This document shows positions 7,886 to 15,700 of a stretch of 25,552 nucleotides of DNA, piece after piece. The notes under the pieces were generated by a model. It was not told where the DNA came from and made no database searches. It saw only the letters and a list, made by a program, of their open reading frames with translations. A program made the translations under genes and the position numbers. The stretch is from CAZDFU01 sp964504985 (lineage in GTDB: Bacteria; Patescibacteriota; Microgenomatia; Daviesbacterales; UBA10151), in assembly GCA_964504985.1 (NCBI GenBank), contig CAZDFU010000018.1, positions 1 to 25,552 on the forward strand, given 5' to 3'. Within the stretch, counting starts at the first letter, position 1. The number at the start of each line of letters is the position of its first letter.

Positions 7886-8421
7886 TGGATATACAACAAG
7901 TTTTATTACTATCAATAATAATTAACCTGGCATCCAGCGCAGCTGTTTTAGCCTTGGCAATTTTTGTCTACCTAAAATACCGTTTTTTAATCTCCAAACA
8001 AACCCGGCTTGAAAATAAAATCAAGACAGATGGCAGGACCCAGCAAGATCATACAGAACAAATGCTGGATGCCCTTTACCAGCAGGAGCTTGATATCCTC
8101 AAAGAGTCTATAAAAAAGAGCAGGGAAAAACAGGATCAACTGGTTGATCAGTCAGCTAAACTTTTGGATGAGGGGGTTAAAGAAACCATAGTCCAGATGA
8201 AAAGTCAGATTCAAAATAAGTTTAATGAATATTTTAGTCAAACCAAGAATGAAATAGATAGTTATAAACAGGACCAACTTAAAATTATCAATGAAGATGC
8301 TAAAACCCTAATAAGGGAAGTGATCAAGAAAGCATTGCCTGAGGTGATTCCATCAGAAGATCATACTCAAATAGTATTGGAGGCTTTAGACCGGGCAAAA
8401 AAGGAAGGGTTTGATCTGTGA
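7885..8421 (+). CDS. atpF: F-type ATPase b-subunit-like protein (peripheral stalk)
   Basis: The 178-residue protein has one N-terminal membrane helix (residues 5-28), then a long charged coiled coil (about 35-150), as in F0 subunit b, which links the membrane part to the top of F1. The C-terminal part, with REVIKKALPEVIPSEDH near 140-156, looks like the end of b chains of this type. Its start overlaps the stop of the c-like gene by one base, and its stop overlaps the GTG of the delta-like gene by four, so translation is coupled. The b symbol is by position and architecture; sequence identity of b subunits is always low. Confidence 0.7.
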   Translation: MDIQQVLLLSIIINLASSAAVLALAIFVYLKYRFLISKQTRLENKIKTDGRTQQDHTEQMLDALYQQELDILKESIKKSREKQDQLVDQSAKLLDEGVKETIVQMKSQIQNKFNEYFSQTKNEIDSYKQDQLKIINEDAKTLIREVIKKALPEVIPSEDHTQIVLEALDRAKKEGFDL

Positions 8422-8639
8422 TCCTGGAAGTAACTTTGGCATATATCCCCACCCGGGATGAACTTAAGCGGTTGCACAGCTGGTTTAGTGCCAATTTTGA
8501 TAAGAAAGTTTCCCTTGATATTAAAGTAGATAAAAGTTTGGTGGCAGGAGTAATGTTAGCCTATAAAGGGAGAATTTATGATTATTCTTTGGTAAAACAA
8601 GTAGAAAAAGTCTATGAATCATTACAAAAATTATCTTGA
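8418..8639 (+). CDS. atpH: Truncated delta/OSCP-like subunit (C-terminal domain only)
   Basis: The 73-residue protein starts with GTG and corresponds to the C-terminal part of the delta/OSCP subunit: a beta-alpha-beta pattern with VSLDIKVDKSLVAGVMLAYKG-like spacing and RIYDYSLVKQVEKV, like the family's G-x-x-I-x-x-G-x-x-x-x-D-x-S-x-x-x-x-L ending. The normal protein has about 180 residues; the N-terminal six-helix domain that binds alpha is absent. Overlaps with both neighbours (4 and 26 nt) and the order b-delta-alpha support the call. I see no frameshift that would restore an N-terminal domain. Confidence 0.65.
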   Translation: MILEVTLAYIPTRDELKRLHSWFSANFDKKVSLDIKVDKSLVAGVMLAYKGRIYDYSLVKQVEKVYESLQKLS

Positions 8640-10014
8640 TAAAACAAAAGAATACGGAATAGTTGAACAAATAGAGTACCCAATTGTCTATGCCTCTGGT
8701 TTGCCCGGGGCTTACCCGCAGGAATTGGTTGTTTTTGAAACAGGACAAACAGGCCAGGTAATGACTTTAAGTAAAGACTTAGTTGAAATATTACTGTTTT
8801 CTACCCAATTAATCAGAATCGGGTCCAAAGTTACAAGAAGCGGTGAATCTGTATCTGTCTATGGAGGGTCTCACTTATTGGGGTCTGTGATAGATCCTCA
8901 GGGTTTGTCGCTTTGGCAAACTCACAGCTTATCCCACACAAAAATACCCGTCTACCGCTCTCCCGCAGGTATGGATGCGCGCTTAAAAATTAAACGGCCT
9001 TTGTTTACAGGCACTTTGGTGGTTGATACTCTTCTGCCTTTAGGTAAAGGCCAAAGGGAGCTTGTGGTAGGGGATAGAAAAGTAGGTAAAACCTCGTTTT
9101 TGATGACTTTGGCCAAAGCCCAGGCAAAAGAGGGGAATGTGGTAATTTTTTCTTTAATCGGCAAGAAAAAAAGCGAGATCAAAAGAATAAAGATGTTTTT
9201 GGATGCCCAAGGTTTAACTAAAAATTGCGTGATAGTTGCCACAAGCTCTGATCAGTCTCCGGGTCTTATAAGCTTAACCCCATTTACCGCTATGACAGTT
9301 GCAGAAACATTCCGGGATGAAGGCAGGGACAGTGTGGTAATTTTTGATGATCTTACCACCCACGCCCGTTTTTACAGGGAGATTGCTTTAACAGGTAAAC
9401 GTTTTCCCGGACGTGAATCTTACCCGGGTGATATCTTTTTTACCCATGCTAAGCTTTTGGAAAGGGCAGGTAATTTTAGGCATGGGAAGGGGGAGGTAGC
9501 CATTACTGCCTTGCCTGTTGCAGAAAGCGTAGAAAACGATCTCACATCTCTTATAGTCTCCAATCTGATAGGTATTACTGATGGCCATTTGCTTTTTGAC
9601 AGCAGTTTAGCATCAAGCGGTAGAAAACCAGCCATAGATATTTTTTTATCAGTTACAAGAGTGGGTAAACAGACTAAGGATCCTCTGTCAAGAGAACTTG
9701 TTATTCAGCTGATGGCCTTTTTTAGCAAAGTAGAAAAGATGCGCAACCTAACTCAATTTGGTACAGAGCTTTTAGAACAGACAAAGGAGATGCTTCAAAA
9801 AACAGACAAATTATACAAATTAGTAAACCAACCCTTATATCAGGTGATCCCTGCCAAGGTACAGCTAACTTTGCTGCTTTTGGTCTGGCTGGATATGGAT
9901 AATGCCATTTTAGAGAGCAAAGCTGCTATAGAAGATAAAAAGCTTCAGCAACTGGTAGAAAAAGCAGCGGGTTGCCAAAGTATAGCAGAAGCTAAAAAAG
10001 CCTTAAGCGCATAA
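8614..10014 (+). CDS. atpA: F1-ATPase alpha-like subunit
   Basis: This 466-residue protein (usual length about 500-515) has the alpha fold: an N-terminal beta barrel (about 10-85), a nucleotide-binding domain with P-loop GDRKVGKT (153-160), VVIFDDLTTHARFYRE near 245-260, and a C-terminal helical domain. The arginine finger that reaches into the neighbouring beta site is kept (SVTRVG, Arg349). It lacks the first 20-25 residues of normal alpha, the helix that docks on the N-terminal domain of delta; that delta domain is missing too. The start overlaps the delta-like gene by 26 nt. P-loop reads GDRKVGKT rather than the common GDRQTGKT. The hexagon partner is the beta chain encoded downstream. 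Confidence 0.9.
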   Translation: MNHYKNYLDKTKEYGIVEQIEYPIVYASGLPGAYPQELVVFETGQTGQVMTLSKDLVEILLFSTQLIRIGSKVTRSGESVSVYGGSHLLGSVIDPQGLSLWQTHSLSHTKIPVYRSPAGMDARLKIKRPLFTGTLVVDTLLPLGKGQRELVVGDRKVGKTSFLMTLAKAQAKEGNVVIFSLIGKKKSEIKRIKMFLDAQGLTKNCVIVATSSDQSPGLISLTPFTAMTVAETFRDEGRDSVVIFDDLTTHARFYREIALTGKRFPGRESYPGDIFFTHAKLLERAGNFRHGKGEVAITALPVAESVENDLTSLIVSNLIGITDGHLLFDSSLASSGRKPAIDIFLSVTRVGKQTKDPLSRELVIQLMAFFSKVEKMRNLTQFGTELLEQTKEMLQKTDKLYKLVNQPLYQVIPAKVQLTLLLLVWLDMDNAILESKAAIEDKKLQQLVEKAAGCQSIAEAKKALSA

Positions 10015-10033
10015 GATAAAAGAGTATATTTAT

Positions 10034-10924
10034 ATGAAGCAAAAAAAGGACTTAATTTATGAACTTATGTTTACAACAGATTTAAAATCTCTGGTGGGGG
10101 TATATGAGCAGCTTTCTGCTATGAGGCTGCAGGCAATCCGTGACCGGGTTTTACAAACCCGCAATTTTTCTACAAATGTTTCAAGCGTGGTTTCGGATAT
10201 CAGGATGAGTTATAGAAAGCAGCTGGAGGATCTTCAACAGCAAGGTAAATTAAAACAGCTGGTTAATTTATATCTTTCTCAAAAAAGTAAAAAATGGTCC
10301 TCAGTGCTGGTGTCTCCAAACCAGCGGTTAACAGGCCAAATTGTGCCCCGTATGTTCCAACTCTTTTTGCAGGATATAAAAAGTATATCTTCTGATATAG
10401 TTATAATTGGTAAGGTAGGGAGAGATATATATGAGCAAATGGGTCTTAAAAGACAATATACCTATTTTGATTTGCCTCAGGAACATCCGGCAATTGATGA
10501 TTTAAAACCCTTAATTATCCATCTTTTGCAGTATTCAAAAGTGGATATATACCATAGCAAATTCAACAGTCTGGTTAGCCAGGAGGTTGTTAAGTCAGAT
10601 ATCACCGGAGAAAAATTGCTTTTCTCAAGTGAGAGCGGAAAAGATCCGGATGCCTCCAGCAGAAAGTTTTTATTTGAGCCTAAAATAAGGGAAATTTTAA
10701 TCTTTCTGGAGGCCCAGCTTTTGGCTTTATTTTTAAAGCAGGCGATCCATGAATCAGATCTGGCTAATTTAGGCTCCAGGGTTACCAGTCTTGAGTCTGC
10801 TACAACGCATATTGATAAGGTAATAAGTAAACTGGAATATCAGAAAAGAGTACAAACACGGGTAATAAGAAACCGTAAGCAGCGTCAAATGCTCTCAGGT
10901 ATGAGATTATGGGGGATAAGATGA
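10034..10924 (+). CDS. atpG: F1-ATPase gamma-like subunit (rotor shaft)
   Basis: The 296-residue protein keeps the two long terminal helices of gamma that form the central coiled-coil shaft. The N-terminal helix spans residues about 10-60, and the C-terminal segment contains RVTSLESATTHIDKVISKLE and RNRKQRQMLSGMRL, matching the SE-x-x-RM-x-AM-x-x-AT-x-N pattern in a relaxed form. The middle domain is poorly conserved. It follows alpha by 19 nt and its TGA overlaps the ATG of beta (ATGA). The shaft is therefore present, so rotation by ATP hydrolysis is possible in principle. Confidence 0.85.
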   Translation: MKQKKDLIYELMFTTDLKSLVGVYEQLSAMRLQAIRDRVLQTRNFSTNVSSVVSDIRMSYRKQLEDLQQQGKLKQLVNLYLSQKSKKWSSVLVSPNQRLTGQIVPRMFQLFLQDIKSISSDIVIIGKVGRDIYEQMGLKRQYTYFDLPQEHPAIDDLKPLIIHLLQYSKVDIYHSKFNSLVSQEVVKSDITGEKLLFSSESGKDPDASSRKFLFEPKIREILIFLEAQLLALFLKQAIHESDLANLGSRVTSLESATTHIDKVISKLEYQKRVQTRVIRNRKQRQMLSGMRLWGIR

Positions 10925-12306
10925 AAGAACCTAATTTTGGTACCATTACCGGCATTTATGATCAGGTCGTGGAAGTGGAATTTGCAGGGAATCCTCCTGC
11001 AATTCATGAGGTGTTGTATTTAGAAGTTAGTCCGGATACTCTGCTTGAGGTTTTTTCCTCAGCCTCCCGCGGTGTATTTTTTTGTCTTAATCTTACCAAT
11101 GCTACTTTGTCCCGCGGACAAAAAGTTTTTGCCTCTGGTAAGCCTTTAACTATCCCTGTGGGGGAAAAGGTCTTAGGCAGGGTAATGGATATCTTTGGCA
11201 GGCCTCAGGATGGGTTAGGGGAGATAAAAGGAAAGACTCTTCCCACAGTAGCCAGAAGACAGCCAGGACTGGAAGAGGTAGAAGTGCCTTCCAAAATTAT
11301 TGAAACCGGTATTAAAGCCATAGACTTTTTTGCCCCTATTTTAAAAGGCGGTAAGGTTGGGATTTTTGGGGGAGCAGGAGTTGGTAAAACTGTTCTTTTA
11401 ACAGAGCTAATAAATAATATTGTTATAAAAAACAACCATCATAAAAAAGAAAAAGAGTCAGTATCTGTTTTTTGTGCAGTTGGGGAAAGATCCAGAGAAG
11501 CACAGGAATTATATGAAAATCTGATTCTTGCCAAGGTAATGTCGCAAACCTGCCTGGTGATAGGTCAAATGGGAGAAAACCCTGCTGTAAGATTTAGAAC
11601 TGCCAATGCAGGTGTTACTATAACAGAACATTTCCGTGACTCTGGTTCAGACGTGCTTTTCTTTATGGACAATGTTTACCGTTTTGCCCAGGCTGGTTAT
11701 GAACTGGCAAACTTAATGAAAGCCATACCTTCAGAGGATGGTTACCAACCTAGTTTATCAAATGAGATGGGACTGTTTCATGAAAGGCTTGTGTCCACAG
11801 CTGATGCAAATATTACTGCTATAGAAGCAGTTTTTGTTCAGTCTGATGATCTGGAAGATTTTGGTGTTAGGTCAGTTTTTCCATATCTTGATACAATTGT
11901 AGTTCTATCACGCCATATTTATCAGCAGGGTTTGCTGCCGGCGGTCGATCTTTTGACTTCCACTTCATCCGGATTAACTCCTGAGATGGTGGGATTGGAG
12001 CATTATCAAACAGCAGAGGCTTCTAAAATTATCCTGGAAAAAGCTGCTGATTTAGCACGGATTGCTTCCTTGGTTGGAGAGGCGGAGCTTTCTTTGGAAA
12101 ACCAAAAAATATTTAAACGCGCCAAATTAATCAGAAATTACATGACTCAAAATTTTACTGTTACAGAGGATCAATCAGGTGCCACAGGAGTATTTGTGCC
12201 TATATCTGTGGTAATAAAAGATGTTAAAGCAATCCTTGAGGGTAAGTATGATAACGCTGATGCTGAGAAGTTTTTATATATAGGAAACATTGGCAAAAAC
12301 GCATAA
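10921..12306 (+). CDS. atpD: F1-ATPase beta-like subunit (catalytic)
   Basis: The catalytic subunit, 461 residues from ATG 10921. The P-loop is GGAGVGKT (Lys156), the catalytic Glu189 and Arg190 lie in VGERSRE, and the helix VLFFMDNVYRFAQAG is Walker B. These changes stand out against the usual beta: GQMGENPAVRFR where GQMNEPPGARMR is common, SDDLEDFG where ADDLTDPAP is common, and GEAELSLEN in place of DELSEED. I chose ATG 10921 since GGGGGA lies 4-9 nt before it and it forms ATGA with the gamma stop; the in-frame ATG at 10909 is an alternative. The catalytic apparatus is intact, so ATP hydrolysis is likely. The stop is one nt from the convergent epsilon stop. Confidence 0.93.
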   Translation: MKEPNFGTITGIYDQVVEVEFAGNPPAIHEVLYLEVSPDTLLEVFSSASRGVFFCLNLTNATLSRGQKVFASGKPLTIPVGEKVLGRVMDIFGRPQDGLGEIKGKTLPTVARRQPGLEEVEVPSKIIETGIKAIDFFAPILKGGKVGIFGGAGVGKTVLLTELINNIVIKNNHHKKEKESVSVFCAVGERSREAQELYENLILAKVMSQTCLVIGQMGENPAVRFRTANAGVTITEHFRDSGSDVLFFMDNVYRFAQAGYELANLMKAIPSEDGYQPSLSNEMGLFHERLVSTADANITAIEAVFVQSDDLEDFGVRSVFPYLDTIVVLSRHIYQQGLLPAVDLLTSTSSGLTPEMVGLEHYQTAEASKIILEKAADLARIASLVGEAELSLENQKIFKRAKLIRNYMTQNFTVTEDQSGATGVFVPISVVIKDVKAILEGKYDNADAEKFLYIGNIGKNA

Positions 12307-12307
12307 C

Positions 12308-12574
12308 CTACAGCGCCTTAATTCCCAAAAATACATCAACATTGTCATCAAAACAGCGTAAAATCCCCATATCCAAATCAAACTCTTGCTGTTTTTCGCC
12401 TTCCAAAAACAGGATTAACTTATCTTTGATAACAGTAATAAAATTAATATGGTCTACCATCATGTCAAAATCACCTCTGGCATTAATAGAAGATAGGCTT
12501 AAGGCTTTACCCTCAAACAATACTTTCTCCGGTGTACTTACTTTAATAGTTAAATAATCATTATCTTTACTCAT
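12308..12574 (-). CDS. atpC: F1-ATPase epsilon-like subunit, N-terminal domain only, opposite strand
   Basis: The 88-residue product has the epsilon beta-sandwich pattern: LTIKVSTPEKVLFEGKA at 8-24, then SSINARGDFDMMVDHINFITVI. Normal epsilon has about 130-140 residues, with a two-helix C-terminal part that acts as a brake on ATP hydrolysis; that part is missing. The gene faces the beta gene tail to tail with one nucleotide between stops, so it needs its own promoter rather than being read with the operon. TAATAT lies 6 nt before the ATG (leaderless pattern). Confidence 0.85.
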   Translation of the reverse strand: MSKDNDYLTIKVSTPEKVLFEGKALSLSSINARGDFDMMVDHINFITVIKDKLILFLEGEKQQEFDLDMGILRCFDDNVDVFLGIKAL

Positions 12575-12580
12575 ACTGTT

Positions 12581-12611
12581 ATATTAACACGTCCTTGCTT
12601 CTTGACATCAA
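12581..12611 (-). promoter_or_regulatory. Possible epsilon promoter TTGATG-19-TAATAT
   Basis: On the minus strand TAATAT (12581-12586) lies 6 nt from the start codon. TTGATG (12606-12611) lies 19 bp further and is part of the tandem repeat next door. The 19-bp spacer is longer than optimal. This is tentative. Confidence 0.3.
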
Positions 12612-12648
12612 CTGGTATTTGTGTCCTTCTTGACATCAACTGGTATTT
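12598..12648. repeat. Tandem 23-bp direct repeats between epsilon and the giant gene
   Basis: Two identical 23-bp copies (12598-12620 and 12626-12648, 28-bp period) share CTTCTTGACATCAACTGG and the following GTATTT, flanked by related GTCC bases. Each contains TTGACATCAA, a 10-bp near-palindrome with TTGA/TCAA arms. The position between two divergent genes suggests paired binding sites of a regulator. Confidence 0.75.
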
Positions 12649-12717
12649 CTGTCACGCTAAAAAGGTAGGAAAAAACTTAGGAAATCTCCCAAGTTTCAGC
12701 TTCAAAATAACGGTAAA

Positions 12718-15700
12718 GTGAAAAAACTGCTTGGAAAAGTTATTGAGCAGACGGACAAAAACTTCACTGCCCGCTTTAAGGGGTTATTCTTTGGACCCAT
12801 AAAAACCTCTAAAAAATACCTTTTTACCATTTCAGAAGCTGCCAAATTTTTAGGGATATCAGCTGATACTTTAAGGAATTGGGAATCCTCAGGAAAGATT
12901 ACCCCTCAAAGAACCAAAGGGGGAGCGAGACGTTTTAGGCTGAAACAATTAAACGGACTATCCTCACTTAAAGGAAACAGCTACAAACCACAAAAAACTA
13001 TATCAAACAATATAGAAAACAATATAGATCTGTTTGATTCATTCTTTTCCCAGCAGAGGAAAATTCCCCTAAAAACTATAGCTGTCTCTAGCTTTGGTAT
13101 TCTTGCCTTAGGCTCGCTTGTTTTCTTGGGTTTGACATTGCGTCCCATGACTGCTGCTTCTTTGCAAAAGGTTTCCCCGGTCTCTTTAAATGAGGAAATG
13201 AGTCAGGAAAAAGAGGTTCTAGGTATTTCTGATGAGGTTATAGATAGTTCCCTGGATATTAATATCCCTACAAATATCTACAAAGAACTGGGGGTTGCCC
13301 TCAAAGCTACTTTTGAGTCTGATGTTGATATTAAAGGTAATTTAACAGCACCTAACCTTATAACCAGCCTGAAAGCAGGTGATGGGGTATCTGTTTCCTC
13401 AGGCCAAACTCCAACTATTAAAAATACAGGAGTATTATCTTTGGGTGGTAAAACAGGTGCTTTAAAACTTGAGGCTGGAACAGGTATAACAGTGGATGGG
13501 TTAAAAGTTACCAATGATGATCTTGGTTCATCCCAAAAGATCTTTAAAACTATTACAGTAGGTTCAACCTCCTTTTCTGCAGGATCAAATACTGATACTT
13601 TAACATTTGCATCAGGCACAGGAATAACTGTTACGCCTGATTCCTCAAATAAAAAAATAACGCTTTCTGCTAATTCATCAGAGTTAACAACAGCAGCAGG
13701 ATGGACAGATGGAGGAACAACTGTTGCTTTAAATACCACTTCTGACAATGTAGGCATTGGTATAGCCACAGCTGCTACCAAACTTCATCTTGTTGATACT
13801 TCTGAACAACTAAGGGTAGGGTATGATTCCTCAAACTATACCTCCTTTACTACCTCATCCTCAGGAGGGTTAACAATTGCTCCTTCAGCAAGTACAACTA
13901 GTATTACCGGGACTTTGGGAGTGAGCGGGCTTATCACTGCCTCAGCAGGATTGACTGTTGCCTCAGGACAATCATTAACCTCATCTACCATTCTTGGAGG
14001 AGCAGCAGCTTCTTCTGTTTTAACTTTGCAATCTACATCCGGGGTTGGAACATCTGATGCCATTAAATTTTTGGTTGGCAATAATGGGGCAACAGAAGGT
14101 ATGAGGATATCAACCGGAGGAAATGTAGGAATCGGGTCTACTAACCCTGTTCAAAGATTTCAAATTAACGGATCAACTTCCAATCCTTTTGTTGTTACTT
14201 CAGGAGGTAATGTGGGGATTGGGGTAACTACTCCAGCAGCTAAATTAGATGTTTCTGGCTCAGCTATTATTGCTCCTACTCAATCAGGAGTAACATCTCT
14301 AGCTATCAGGGCATCTTCCACCTCTCCTGGGAATATCCTGGATTTAACTAATGCTTCAGGCTCCTCCTCTTACCTTTCGGTTGACTCAACAGGGGCTTTA
14401 ACTGTTGGCGGGTCCACTTTGACAAATTCTGGATTATTAGCTTCATCAGGGGCAATACATTTGACAAGTTCTGCCAATGCCATAGTGGGAACTGCCATTG
14501 AGGGAGGATGGACCATGAACTCTAACACCTTTACTTACAGAAGGATTATCACTGTCACAAACAACGACGGGTCAAATGCTTTGCCCTCAAACTATGAAGT
14601 AACCGTCACTATCTCTGACACTGCTGCCTCCCAAATCTATTCCAATACCCAAGTAGACTCAGATGATTTCCGTATAGCTTATTCATCTGACGGATCAACC
14701 TTTACTGAAATACCAAGGAATATCACCACCTATACCTCATCTTCAATTGTATTTACCTACCAACTCAGTGCAGAGATTGCAGCCTCTGGATCTAGCTCAA
14801 ACTATTACATATACTATAAAAACAGCTCACTTACCTGTTCAAGCTGCACTTATACAGGCAATGTCCAGATTGACACTTTTGACTCTGCAACTTCAAACTG
14901 GACCAGTGCTGACAGCACCCAATTTCCCCTGGCTGACGAGACATCCTCCCCTGCCCCACAAGAAGGGACAGGGTCATTGCAAATGGATGCTACGGTTGAT
15001 AACATCGGCACTTTCTCCACCACTTCCCAAAATGCCTTATCCGGGGCAAGGACCAACTTTGGTTTTACCTCAGCAGCAATTTCAGGCACAACTTACCTGT
15101 ATGCTGTTGGCGGGTCAACAGATGGAACAGCGGGAAATGCACAGACAACAGTATTTAGAACCTCAGCTGCTGCAGCAAATGGCAATGTGGCAGCCTGGAG
15201 TACTAATGCCAACTCCCTATCTGCAGCTGTAATGGATAATTCTTTAGCTGTGGCAACCCCAGCCTTTGACAGCGGAACAGGGGCTGATGGGGCAATTGAT
15301 TTAACCAGCGGTGGAGATGCTGGAGGATGTACCGGGACAGGACTTTCCTGGAATGCAGGTACTTCTACTTGTACTATCGCAACAGCGACTAAGTCTACCT
15401 TTAATTTTACTACTATCACAATTCCTGTAGGAACAACACTTACAACAGATGGGCCTAAAACCACGACAAATTTTGTGACGATAAAAGCAACCGGGAATGT
15501 AACTATAGCAGGGACTATTAATTTGGCGGGGAAAGGTTATAGCGGCGGAACAGCAGGAGGGACTACTGAAAGTCAAACTAATGGTTATGGCCCAGGTGCT
15601 GGAGGAGCAAGTAGTACGGTAGAAGCAGCATGCGGAGGTGGTTATGGAGGAACAGGAGGAAAGGGAGGGAAAGGCTCATCACCGTTTACTGGAAGTTGTA

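Noticed and set aside
12598..12648. Short CRISPR array
   Set aside because: Only two copies with a 5-nt gap and no cas genes; better seen as tandem binding sites.
13278..15464. Long open frames opposite or out of frame with the giant gene (167, 123 and 161 codons)
   Set aside because: They are shadows caused by the Ser/Thr/Gly-rich repeat coding; translations are low-complexity and have no start sites or family patterns.
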